DNA from: Sipunculus nudus
Lineage: Eukaryota; Annelida; Sipuncula; Golfingiida; Sipunculidae
Assembly: GCA_026874595.1 (NCBI GenBank)
Contig: CM049314.1
Location: forward strand, 31,135,729 to 31,199,728
Direction: 5' to 3'
DNA: 64,000 bases
Position 1 is the stretch's first letter. Every line of letters starts with the position of its first letter. The position numbers and the translations under genes were made by a program. Below are positions 1 through 11,797 of the stretch, in pieces. The notes under the pieces are model-generated. The model ran no database searches, was not told where the DNA came from, and saw only the letters and a program-made list of their open reading frames with translations.

Positions 1-165
1 ATCGTACACGCATTCAAAGTGCAAGACGGTAGTTAGCTGATAACCAGCTTGAGAATAGGGTAGACAAAATAAAAATAATTTTGCACTTGATATGAGTCAT
101 GAAATCAATAAGGTTATACTGGTTACAAAAACTTCACCAGACCCAAAATCGAATTTTCGAAAGTA
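1..165 (+). repeat. Fragment of UGT downstream duplicon, preceding unit
   Basis: This stretch resembles sequence found downstream of the UGT copies at about 4250-4400 and 57760-57830. Shared stretches include a gtgcaa...ggtagttagctga segment, and gaaat..aaggttat.ctggtt followed by agaccca. It sits immediately before the 5' flank of the first UGT pseudogene. I infer that it is the tail of a preceding array unit lying mostly outside the window. Confidence 0.5.
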
Positions 166-169
166 TAGG

Positions 170-381
170 TCATATGCGACAATACATGTTATTTAACTGA
201 TAAAAAGTGATCATTACATTCAAAAGTTTTCCTTGGCTAACATTAATTTGTGCTTTAACTTCTAGAATTTCTAAGAAAACCTGTTTTTTGTAGGAGTGGG
301 GTTTAAAATGTTTAAGAAAATATAATGCCCCCGAATGATTCTTATTTGTATTTCTTTCATACATTTCTTTTCTTCCTACAG
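170..381 (+). promoter_or_regulatory. UGT 5' flank ending in a splice acceptor
   Basis: This segment matches the region just upstream of the second UGT copy (about 11616-11787) over most of its length. Both end in a pyrimidine-rich tract, ttttcttcctacag, whose AG is at 380-381, ten bases before the ATG at 392. The pattern is that of a 3' splice site, so the coding exon was probably preceded by an intron and a non-coding exon outside the window. Confidence 0.6.
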
Positions 382-391
382 GCGCCTCACA

Positions 392-1905
392 ATGCGTCTT
401 GAGTCCCATTGTTCCTGGAAACAAAATTTGGTTGCACTTCTATTACTTGTCACTTTTTCGGACCCTGTATATGCATACAGAATTTTAATGGTCCATACTG
501 ATATTCCCGATCACTTGATGAACTTCATGCGTATGGCTTATATGCTGGCAGAGCGAGGTTATGACCTCCAATTAGTGCTCCCCAGTAACAACAGAGAAAA
601 ACCAAGCGATTTTAAAAGCTTCACTGTGGACACATACCAGCGTGAAGATGAAACAGTCGCGCAACACGTACATCAATGCAGGCCTTGACGGAACACTTTG
701 GGAACACAAATTTGAAAGTTACTGCACTGGGTTAAAATGATAAAATGACATATTAATATGTCAGAAATGAAGAGCTTATCAACAGACTCAAGAGCCGTCT
801 TTTTGACTTGGCATTGGTTGACTATATGTCGTTTGTATTATTCTTTCCGTGCAAACTATCTATTTCTTACGCGACGTTAGGCATTGCTTGTGAATCGAAA
901 TACATACCTAAGGAACCGTCACACATACCAGGGTTGTATCTTCACATAAAAGGTCAGTTGTCATTCCTTGATAAAATAATTAATTATGTCTACACAATGG
1001 CAATAGATGTCATGAACTTAGATCAAAACTATGAAATTTCCAAGATATATATCACAGAAAAACTTCCCCGGAGCCGAAAGAATCTTACACGCATGTTTCA
1101 GCATGTTTTCTCCTTCGCCATCACATGTCTAATTTCCCGAAACTTTTACCCTCGCATGCCATGTATATGGGGACATCTTGCGTTTCCGACCAAACCATTA
1201 CCTGCAGATACAAGAGTTTGCAAAGGGCACGGCTTCCTTATAGTGTTATATGGAACTTGGATGGATAAACTAGTGTGATACATTATTGAGTGGATGTTGG
1301 ATGCATTAAATCAGCTAGACCAACGTGCGTCGTAATTTAGAACCTCTACCAGATTCACCCGAGAAAGTTGCCATGGTTACCACAAGCTGACCTTCACACA
1401 CGTTATATTACTTAACTGCTAATTTATTTCGGGGGAGCCCACTCTCTGTTGGAGGTGACCTACCACGGAGTTAAATCCATCGTAATTCCCGTTTTTGGTG
1501 ACCAGAATAATAATGCTGCTATTACTAGGTTAATGGGCTATGATGTAGTTCTTCTCCTGTCAGAGCTTACTCCAGGTCGACCATTTAATTAAATCAGGGA
1601 TGTTTTGCTGATAGCGAAATGATACGTTGTGCACGCAAGGTCTCAAATGTTCTGAGGAACACCCAGAATTCTGGGATGGAAACTCGGGATTATTGGCTTA
1701 AGTATTAAATAAAATATGGTGACAAATACATTAAATCTGAACACCTTGCGGACCTTCCGTACCTCGTATACAAAGGATGCGATGTGTTGCTTTCTTTCTG
1801 GTTATAATGTATGCCTTTATCTTGTTCTTTATCTTAACCATTCAATGTTTGTGCTCACTCTGCAGGAACTGCAGTGGAAAGATGAAGACGGTGTGATTTC
1901 GATAA
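392..1905 (+). pseudogene. Decayed UDP-glycosyltransferase pseudogene (UGT-A)
   Basis: Relic of a UGT, the family of ER-membrane enzymes that transfer sugar from UDP-sugars to small lipophilic acceptors. The first open piece (392-688) has a signal peptide, then a segment ending AERGYDLQLVLPS, and keeps the likely catalytic His in IPDHLMNF. A roughly 17-nt deletion near 655 shifts the frame. The second piece (about 808-1278) keeps FDLALVDY, the CKLSISYATLG segment and FPTKPLPAD, and ends at a TGA at 1276-1278 where the sister copy has CGA. The donor-binding region is shortened and scrambled (1300-1470), although the ...LEVTYHGVKSIVIPVFGDQ stretch is still readable near 1450-1510. The C-terminal part to about 1905 is out of frame. 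It is closest to the copy at 11798-13342. Not functional as a protein. Confidence 0.9.
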
Positions 1906-3495
1906 AAATGCAAAAGTTCTCTTTCCATTTTATTGATTATAAATATTATTCTAAACGCTGGAAGCGACTTTATTATGGCAGATACTTGTGAACATAAGTT
2001 CCTGAATATAAAATGAGAATTTTAATCTATATGAAATACGCTTATCATGTTTTCATCATTGGTGTTTACACTACATATTTATACTTTTATCCTTCGTTTA
2101 TATATATGTTTTTAGTTTATTTCGAACTATGATACCTTTATCATGTTATCACCGATGTTTACACTTTACATAAATACTTTTATGATTCGTTCATGTATAC
2201 ATTTTTCGAAATATTTTGCCTAAAGTAAAAAGAAGCCTGCAACCTTTAGGTTGAGTCAGAACTAAACTGAACTAATCACAACTGATGATGTCCACTACAG
2301 CCTGTAATTACTCATGTTTGTTGTTCCAGGTTCTTATATAGTGCGCTGCCTTTGGTATATGCGTGTTAATAAACTGCTTGAATAGGACTTTATGTGACAT
2401 TTAAAACGTTAATTCGAACAATTGTACCTTTAAAGTTTCTGATGTCACCGATTACTTAATAATACACAAAATAAACTCAGTATGAGTGACATACAATTCC
2501 TCGCCTTAGAATAGGAATGTTACCCCGAATGCATATATATCACCAAGTTAACCATATTTAGATGCCACTCAGTTTTCTCTGACAATTTAAATTTTATAAA
2601 TGGCAGACAGAAAATTATTTAAACCATATTTTTATGAAGTGGCAACTAAACAATAAATAGAGGTAAAGGCAATTATGTTTTCATACAATTTGCTTTACGA
2701 CAAATCTGATAAAAATAGCAGGGTTTGCTTTATTACCTACTGCGAATACATCATTATTTATGCTTCATTCACTATTACTCGAACGTTTGAGTATGATACA
2801 AAGGTAATACCAGAATGCTGAGAGTCCAAATATTTGACATGGTCTATGAAAAAAAAATATAATAAAAGGTGCAGGGAAAGGTGGCTTGTTAATAATTAAT
2901 AACAGATTTTGTTTCAACTGTACGTGATGGGGTTTCATCCGTGTTTTAACCAAGCCTCGTTTTATTATTTATAAGATACTTTGTTGCATATTTCCCCTAC
3001 CCAATGCTACTGTATATTTATATGTATGTGTACCTAAAGTTTAGCTTTGCTTACATCACAGCGTTCTCGCTTAATATCCTGTGAATGTATGATGTCATTT
3101 TAGTTTCATGGACCTACTGTATTGAATTTTATTGTAATTTCACTCTGCATTACAGGACCCTTCTGGGGATATTTTTTTTTCTGCTAAAGGCTTCTCATGA
3201 AGATGTTGTAATTTATAAATTCATTAATTGGTTCTTTTGTGGTATCATTCTTCCTCCTGGAGCATTCAAATCCACCGGGTTTTTTTGCTCTTAATTTGAA
3301 CAAGAAGGAATACCGTTTTCCTATCATTCTTATTATGAAAGGCCTTTGTTAGAATTAAGGTTAAATTAATTGAAGGCAGCAGATAAACGACTGTTCCAAC
3401 CGTGTAACCTTTTTGAATATTTCTGAATTGAAATGACTATTTTTCCACTGATGTGTAGTATAGCAAGCTAATGGGTGCGAGATTAAATAAAAAAA

Positions 3496-3498
<3 letters not shown>

Positions 3499-3539
<41 letters not shown>
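3499..3539. repeat. (AT)n microsatellite
   Basis: An uninterrupted run of alternating A and T of about 40 bases within the first downstream duplicon. Confidence 0.95.
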
Positions 3540-3543
<4 letters not shown>

Positions 3544-5886
3544 TTATTCATCGCTGATTATGAAAAGTATTTGATTCTCCTTGAATTTTTTTTACTTGGA
3601 GTTATGCTGTGAACACATCAAGTGCTCTGAAACTCGGACTTGTATACCTGTATTTTTTATTGTGACATCATCACCTAAAACTAAATGAATTATATATTTA
3701 TTGAAGTTTCGAACCTTTGTCAGGGCCCATTCCCAAAGAAAAGATACACAAGACTCAATAGTACATTATGTCCCAAATGTATTATGTATTGCTAAATTTA
3801 CATCTAGCTATGGTTACAAACGAGGTAAGCTTACATCAAACAATAGTGGTAAATTACAGGACAGTAGGCCAGAAACAAAGCGATTTGATTATTATTTTGA
3901 TAAAACAGTAAGTAACTGGCGAAATTAAAGATTACTTTATGTAGATTATCATACTTAAATAGACCGGAAAATTAAGCTTAGCAGTATCAATGCAATTATT
4001 TTCACAAAAACAAATGCAATGACCGCATATTTTCACTGAAAGAAAACGAAACTTAAAATTAAATCATTACACTGAACAAATGGTTAAGCGACCACTATGA
4101 TTTATCCTTTTGTTTCGCGAGGATGATGGCCCAGAAAAAAACTTATATAAAGAAATTAAAATGCTTCAGTGGAATATGGGATACATAGTGAATAATTCAT
4201 GACGGGCAGGGAATAGAGTATTAAAATGGCGGGTAATCACAATAAAAAGAATCGAACACGCAGTGCAAAAAAAACAGATGGTAGTTAGCTGAGAATAAGA
4301 TTTTCTAATAGAGTGATTTTTCAGTTATTGCACTTTATGAAATAGACCCAATGATGAATCTAAAGACATAGGCTTATTGGACATATTTTCCTCATTTTAT
4401 TTGAGCGAAAACTTTAAATAAAATCTAAGACCACTATTCAAGTCGATAACTTCACAAGAACACATGTAGACAAGTTTCTACATTCTGAAAAATATGATCA
4501 TTTAAGCTGCTATAAGGCAGGTATGCCTGAGCGGGTCAAAATATATATTGTAATGAGATTTTGGTCAACACGTATTACATTTCTTGGGCGAAGTCAGTCA
4601 GGCCATCTCATGGTTGGCAGGTGTCGTGGCTGTGTCGTCCCACGTGCTGTGTTTATGTTGGCACATGTGATCGCGCCCTGTCCACTCTTTTAACAATCGT
4701 TTACAGGAGTAAGCAAACGGTTTCGGGGATATATTTTGGCATGTACAAATTTATTTTAAGGGGAAGAAGCTAATTGTCGTGTTATTTCAACATATTTATT
4801 GATGATTTTGCCCTTTTAAGTGTTATGTTGGAAATAGGTCTGTATTCAACAAAATTTAAATTGAAAATGTATTATTTTGCCAAATGTACTCGTGTAACTT
4901 ACACTTTACTGAGATCGGTATAGATCTTTTTCGGTTTGGTCATATACATTTCATTTAAGAAACATTCGTCAGAATTCAATGAATTTGGTTATTTTTTTAA
5001 GCTACCTCAGTTGACAACTTTTTGTACCATAGAGACAAGTGATGCAGGGGGATACCCTTTGCTGCTTAGATGCCCTTCTGCCTAAAACCTTGAAATAATT
5101 TTATTTATGCTTATATTAAAAGTAAAGATTTCATTCTGATCTTATTTCCTACAGCACTTAACGTTTCTCGTCATTTCCTCCAAAACATACAATTACTTTT
5201 CCCCAAAGAGTTTCCATTCTACACAAGCCCATATATTCGCGTGATCTCTGTGCATCATGATAGCATATTGCTACTACATCGAAATGTCAATTTTTTTATA
5301 TACAGATCGTGTCATACTAGCCTCAACTATTTATAATTTGGGAAAACAATTCTTTTGATCATTAATTTGGATTTCTTACAGATACCGAATAATATGTCAT
5401 AAAATGATACCTTTCTGGTTTTTAGGTTTTGCAGACATAGGCAATTGTTCTCGAGGGTATGGTTCCTCGTAATCATATATACTGATTGAGTTTGCTCATG
5501 AAACATGCAGAATCCATTTTCTTTTCATTCTGGTATATACAAAAGTTCGCTGAGCTTCCGGGAGAGGAGTCCTCGAGGATTTTGATCTTGCAACCATTAT
5601 TCAGGATTATCAAGACAAACCTTTTAATTCGTGGTACCTATCTGTTTTTTTTTCGGCTGAAAGATGTAAGGACAAAAGGATTTCTAATAATATTGACACG
5701 TGCAGATAGGAGACTTCTGAAACAGAAGACAGATTGCTCTTACCTTGCCTACATACCAGTTAATTGAAGGTTTAATGCGTAATGTTATTTCACATGGGGT
5801 TCAAACATGCATCGAAGCTGGACTGGTAACTCTCTCGATATTTAGAATAAAAGGCATATGAATTTGGTTTGATGACAACCCAACGA

Positions 5887-5923
5887 TCTCTCTCTCCCTC
5901 GCTTTCTCTCTCTTTCTCTCTCA
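5887..5923. repeat. CT-rich microsatellite in duplicon module
   Basis: CT-rich tract after ggtttgatgacaac and before aggtgtaag. The same context with a CT tract recurs at about 61995-62025 and, more diverged, at 32790-32822 and 42795-42829. The tract is therefore an inherited part of a dispersed module, not an independent microsatellite birth. Confidence 0.8.
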
Positions 5924-6340
5924 GGTGTAAGGGTGATACAACATTTAGGCAATACATGCCAAATTAGCTAAGATCACAGCTAAGATTTTCTTGAAATAAA
6001 TATCTTTGGTTTTTTTTTAAGTTTGTTGATTAACCATGTAACTTAAAGGTAAACTTTGGATACAAAAAGCTAAAAAAAAGTATAAATTGTTCTGTTTATC
6101 GTGGCCGGCAGCCTCAGCCACCCAGTTTTTGACTTTTGCACACGGCCCCCATATCTTTCAGTTTCATGACGTCATAATAACTGCGTATATAGGTGTCAGA
6201 CGTGAACCTGTAGGCACGAAGTCACGAAACCGTTATGTAGTACATGAAGTAAAACTAACTGTACATGATACATTATTAATGCTCCCCTGCATGGTTGAGC
6301 ACTTTCACTATGGTGTATTGATTTTCTATGTGTATTACTT

Positions 6341-6376
6341 TGATTATATATATATAAATGTGTGTGTGTGTGTGTA
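6341..6376. repeat. (TA)n-(TG)n compound microsatellite
   Basis: A short TA run passes into a TG run of about eight units. Confidence 0.85.
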
Positions 6377-6730
6377 AAAAATGGCAAGGATATGTGGTAA
6401 GGTTGTTGTCCTCTTAAACAGAAGCAGGATTAGGCAGAGGCATTATAACAATTAATGAAAATTCTGTACAGGTATGCTTTATCTGCAGTCATACCTAGTC
6501 TATATGGCCTCCCATATTTGATATAATTTACGTAATGCCAGGAGCTATAATATTTATAATACAGACCTATAGTACAGGAAGTGCGTGCAAACACATATAT
6601 AGGCCTGTTATAATATAGATCATAGACATCTTTTATACCTTATTCGGAAGATGCATTTACTGTAGACTGGCAGCCAAAATAAAAGCATCAGCAGCTGAAA
6701 TGAACAACAGCGTCAATGTAAGGATAAACC

Positions 6731-9700
6731 GGTACAGTCCTCAAAACACGAATGTGTGTTTGTGCTGTAGGCCTCTTCTGTAAACCTAACACTTTTTTGT
6801 ATATCCACGCCATGTGTAATATTAATTACACCCGGCTGTCCTATGTGTAGCCAGGCATGTCACATGCAGTAAAGTGGGTACCCATACAGGTTCACGCGAG
6901 TCTTTGGGTGCATCTCCTTAATAATGTGAAAGGCTTCTGCTGTGTACGCATAATGAATATGAGTTTACGTATGCATAATCTGTCAAAATTGTTTTATGGG
7001 CCTAGATATGAGCAAACTCCAACACAAAACGAGCATAACTGCGCTCCGGACGATCGGATTTTTACATCATAAGGGGAGTTGCCTCAACACATCAATTATG
7101 TGGAAATGCTATATTAACGGAAATCGATATACATGTAGTTCACATTACAAAGATACATATTCCTCCGTAAATGTAAAAAAGGAGGATTTTTGTAGAGATT
7201 TATTAGTCATATCTATCCCAAACTTAAAAAAATAACTGACAAAAACAAAATTGATAAATATTGAAGATAGCTATAAATTTAATCTACATGAAAACGGAAT
7301 GGTGCAGATTTGCGCAAGTGGGTTATTTATTTTTCTTGACAAGAGATTTAAGAGCTTCATTTCCAGATTTGCTTAATGCAGACTTGCTAATAATAGGTCC
7401 TTATATCAGTTCCTGGAGTTGATTGCCAAGATACATACACGGTTAACAGTTGTTCTCTTTCATTACCTGCGCCAAAAAGGTTATGTTTCTGTCGGGTTTG
7501 CATTGTTTTTCTGTTTGTTTGTTGGACATTTCTTAAAATGTTATCAGCAGATTTTGATGAAATTGTTTCAGGATGGCTTAGCAATTATTCAAGGAGCAAC
7601 TGATTAAATTGTGTAAATTCGGCAGTCTAATTCAACATATGAATCTCTGATTTTGTGAAAGAAAAATGCTCCATTTCTGACAATGCTTTGGCGAAGGTCT
7701 GTGCTTACTGAATGCTTTTCCAGTTATGAATAAATTAAATCGCCGGTATAGATGCATGCCGAACGAATATATCACACGGACCAACATATATTATAAAAGT
7801 AGAAACCGTAAACCAACTTTGCTGTATGAAAGGTCGTATATATGGACCCAGGATAAGATGGACCCTGGACTCGAGATGGACGCAGGTGTGAATGTGTGAG
7901 GTGTTAGGAGAGGAAGATAATCGATTTTCTGATAAGCTAAAAAGGCTGTAGCTTCTTATAGTTGGTCATATTTCAGCTTTCCTTTAATTTATTCATGATA
8001 GGATAACCTGTTGCCTGGATTTATAAAATAGTTCAAAAGAACATTTTGCTAGGTTACAGACATCCTTCACCAGTACCATAAACAGTGTTGTCTATGCAAA
8101 TATTTTGTTTAACATTTAAACATTATATTAATATAACCCTAATACCGAATATGTCTTAAATTAAACAAAGGTTGCACTGTCTAGTCCAACTGAATATCAC
8201 ACCTAAATATGTGTTTTTTTTTATTTTGATGCATTTTTCGTTGGGCCTATTGAAAAGTTTAAATAATCGCGTCTGGTTTCCTTATATAAAGCCCTATTTC
8301 CCCTGGTCCCTCTGTCCACTGCAATATGAGAAGTTATCGGATACCCACGCCGGATATATAAGCAGTTGATTTACCTCAGGCAGCGGAGTGAATGTCAAAA
8401 GGGTCGTAAATCCCGGGCCATTATTTGTCCCTGCAAACTCCGGTGTGAAACTCCACTGTTTATGACAGCGGTCGTGGCGTTCGCACGGTCTAATTGACCT
8501 TGCCGCTAAGGCCACGTACATGTGTACAAAATGATAACAATGACCCATCACATTACTTAAATATAGTCATCTGTGAATCACGTGATATTCTAACCGATGG
8601 TGGCAACACAGAACATATTTGCCGGAATGTTATTGGGTTTGGTCTGACCAAAATCAAAAGCAAGAGAATCATATATTTATTTTCGACAAATCAAATGAAA
8701 TGATCTGTTTGTATACGTAAGGTGCGCTGTTTTTTAACTTGTTAGCATCATAGATATTCCGTTTTCACAATTACAAAGGTCGGAGGATGATAAATTCCCC
8801 AAGGTCAAGTACGGCATCAATGAGTTCATTGTTCGAATGTTAATAATTAAAAAAAATTACTAAAATAACATTTAGAATATTTACTTCATGGTAACTGACA
8901 TTCCTGACGTGCGGGAACATTTTGCCGATATCAACTAGAAAAACTGTATTTTCGCAGTACATTAAGGTGGAAGCATGTCTCTCGATGACGAATCAGTCAA
9001 TTAAAGTACGCCCATGCTGCATGCCTGGCCTGCCCAAGCAAGCCTCCTTAGCAGCAAGACAAGCTGCACCGGGTCCACATTCAACAAAGCCTGGACGAGT
9101 AAACCAGTCAGAAGGCGCTTTACATACAGAGAGCCGGAGACGGGTTTCATTGGCCCTGACCTTAAAGTTGAGTCCCTCTTTTTAGAGACGTAACATTAAA
9201 AATGTTGATGTAGCTGTACCACGCTGAACCGGCAGAACCATGTATCTCTAGTATGTAATGACGAGCAGGAAATATTCAGTTTAACATATTACCTATTCAT
9301 AGGAACAATAGCATATCACAAACTGTTATAAACACAAACTCATCAGTTTCCATTTCCAAATTATGCGTAATAAATGCATGAATCCGTACAATTGAAAAAT
9401 TGACATGCAAATATGTCATGTATATCTTTCCAAATGGTGTCCTTTTTCCTTTTAAGTCTAAGGGCGCTTGTTGTGTAAAAGAGAAAAATCACCGAACAGT
9501 TTCGTTTCACGCTTTTTTTTTATTGATTCCTCCTCTCACGTTAATCAATTTTGTTAGTCTAAACATGTGTCACTTTATATGATGAAGTCGACCGATGGAA
9601 AATCAAGAAAACTTAAACATAGTCAGGCTGTGTTACATCAGCCAGCATTGCTTAACATTAGATACACCAGCTGATTTTCCCCTCGAGCATAAAATAAGTA

Positions 9701-10060
9701 TTCTAATGTTAGGTCTTGTTGGGCAAAGTAACAAACAGGCACTTGCCCCATCAAGGATACTGACAATGAACTATGAATCCGTCTGTCCAAAGTAAAAGAA
9801 ACAATCCCTCCAGCCAGATGCACAGTTGCTTTGCACGCAAGCGACCTTGCGCAGAGTTACTGATTATATCAGCGTCAGACACTGTTTCTTTGCTCAAGTT
9901 TCCCTTGTCACAATATCAGGTAAGCAATTTGTATGAAGGTCATGCTTTGTCTTTGCTCTATTTTTTCGGTGTTATGAGATATGTGATAACTGGTAAAGTG
10001 GTAAAATACCCGACTCCTTATTTCATTAGCAATGCACCTTCCCTCGATTGGATGAGTAGT
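6731..10060. other. Intergenic stretch, no gene recognised
   Basis: I see no recognisable coding family, RNA gene or complete transposon. The largest open frame overlapping it (9773-10270, 165 codons) has no domain or composition that argues for coding. The segment 8300-8520 is visibly more GC-rich than its surroundings, with a small open frame on each strand, and I cannot assign it. A TATATAAG motif lies near 8352. Confidence 0.5.
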
Positions 10061-10064
10061 TGCT

Positions 10065-10165
10065 ATATAAATAACGCACAAGGTCAGGCGTATTTAAAGG
10101 CGCACCAACAGTGGATAATATGTTCTTGGCTACGGCTGTCTGTGGCAGAGGACATTTCTGCAGGT
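10065..10165 (+). promoter_or_regulatory. Candidate TATA promoter and non-coding first exon for UGT-B
   Basis: TATATAAATA occurs at 10065-10074. About 90 bases downstream, near 10162, is ctgcaggtatac, which fits a 5' splice donor. The UGT copy at 11798 has a splice acceptor at 11786-11787 and so needs an upstream exon. This is a positional guess only: donor-like GT sites are common and no homologous promoter could be aligned in the other copies. Confidence 0.2.
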
Positions 10166-10169
10166 ATAC

Positions 10170-11290
10170 AGGTATACTTCAGTCAGATTCTTAACCCTAG
10201 TATCATATGTGATGTCTTTCAATTGTCAAACACCGTTCCGATGCGAACTCCTATAATAATTCTATTGTAATTACATGGTCGAGCCTAGGTTGAGTGAACG
10301 TTATAATGTATGAGGTTATCATGTCCTTTGAGGGGACAAAATCCAAACACTTAGTGCTTGATCAGTGGCATTGATGATTTACTATGCTGTACATGTAAAT
10401 GATTGCTAAATGATGATTGCGGACCCCCAACCGTATATACTACTGTGGATAATGTGGTTGCCCTCCTCTTCTTAATATGGTACTCTGTATATGCTATAAG
10501 GAATATAAGCCGATTCATATATAAAACATTTCGCTGTATACAATCATTTTCCTCATGTGGGTCAATGTCACAACAAAGAGCAGGCGGGAACACGATCCAT
10601 TGCAGCAGAATAGTTTTTGCTGCGTATTTTACCGTTTGACCGTATTCTCGGATAGACAAAAAGGACCGCTTTACACTGAAAACATAAAATCATCACCTTG
10701 ATTAATCAAACTTACTAAGAGTAATGATGCTCACAGTGAGTAGTTTTACAGGGAAAGTGTATATTAATGAGAGAGGTACAAGAACAAGAACATATGAAGG
10801 TGCCAGCAACTAACACGAATAATACAAAGTAAAGCCAAAGTTCTTTATTGGCAAGGAAACGCAATTCATGTGAGATACACGGTACATGTGGGATTTATTT
10901 ATGTTTTTAGGTTGTTATGTAGGTTATTATTTCATTAATGTTTATCCCTCACTCTTTTAGATAAAAATTAACTCTGCAAACTTACAGGTTATCATACTAG
11001 GATAAGATATTGATACCTAAATGATATTACGTGATAAATTCTAATCAAAATGCCACCTATAGTCTAGTCCCCTGAAGCATTTTCGGATTTTGGCGAGGAA
11101 GGTCAAGTTTTTGGAAACAGTGACACTCCCACTACGTTCCTTTTAATGTAGATCATGATAAGTCTTTGAGCTCATCTCATCATATTGAGTAGTCTAAGCC
11201 ACATAAAAGAGTGAGTAGGTAAAACTACTCAGGTCGAGAACTTTAAACTTCTCACCTGTTTTCGGTTTATTGTGATAAGCCTCTCTAATG
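10170..11290. other. Non-coding stretch upstream of UGT-B, possible 5' UTR intron
   Basis: No gene recognised. The open frames on both strands around 10351-10659 are complementary shadows in AT-rich DNA with no family resemblance. If the candidate first exon near 10100 is real, this is part of a 1.6-kb intron. Confidence 0.35.
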
Positions 11291-11296
11291 TATTTG

Positions 11297-11787
11297 TTGG
11301 TAATCTTACACCAATCATAGATGTGGTGTGCAGTAATTGGTTTTAGCCAGAGTGGGCCTATATTTTGCTTCAAGTATTTTGTCTTCTCTTTTTTTCTAAA
11401 TACAGGAAGGAAATGCCCAGCCCATCTTCTTGCCAAGATATAATATACATATCAGTAGAACATTGTTACATCCAAAATTTAGTTGTAAAGTTGATCAGGA
11501 GAGGTTCAAACCTTGGTCTAATTATAGACTATATAGAAAACCTCAAAATGGATACGGTACTCTCAATGCATGCTGGGCTATACACGTCATTTAACTTATA
11601 TAAAGGTTCTTTAAATTCAAAAGTTTTTCTGGGCTAACAGTAATTTGTGTTTTATCTTTGAGAATTCTAATAAAACCTGTTTCTTTTTGGTGTAAGGTGG
11701 CCGGGGGTTCTAAATTCTCAAGAAATATGATGCCCGCGAATGATTCTTTATTTGTATTTATCAAATGCATTCCTTTTCTTCCTACAG
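11297..11787 (+). promoter_or_regulatory. UGT-B 5' flank with splice acceptor
   Basis: Positions 11297-11580 closely match 55210-55740 upstream of the ghost locus; both carry the segment tttagc.agagtgggcc and a tcttcttgccaagatat stretch. Positions 11616-11787 match the first UGT 5' flank. The segment ends tccttttcttcctacag (AG at 11786-11787), a clear 3' splice site ten bases before the ATG at 11798. Confidence 0.65.
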
Positions 11788-11797
11788 ACTTCTCACA

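Larger units (their letters stand above)
1955..6730 (+). repeat. UGT downstream duplicon, copy A
   Basis: No gene is seen here. The segment is a diverged paralogue of DNA downstream of the ghost locus. Matches read by eye include 1966-2300 with 55775-56080, 2580-2760 with 56515-56665, 3050-3180 with 56940-57060, 3755-3950 with 57545-57730, 4330-4570 with 57800-58045, 4790-5040 with 60930-61180, 5110-6180 with 61190-62230, and 6480-6700 with 63230-63440. An AATAAA at 2368-2373 could have been a polyadenylation signal of the upstream pseudogene. Matches are interrupted by indels, so the duplication is old. Open frames inside (for example 3701-3928 and 5486-5767) follow no family I know. Confidence 0.7.

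Noticed and set aside
5486-5767. Similar open frames in duplicon copies A (5486-5767) and C (61724-61969) as a conserved small protein
   Set aside because: The similarity is at the DNA level over a much longer non-coding region, the frames differ in start and end, and stops interrupt the shared reading.
9773-10270. 165-codon open frame on the plus strand, the longest unassigned one in the left part
   Set aside because: No domain, signal peptide or family resemblance. It overlaps the candidate TATA box and donor site, and comparable frames are expected by chance in tens of kilobases.
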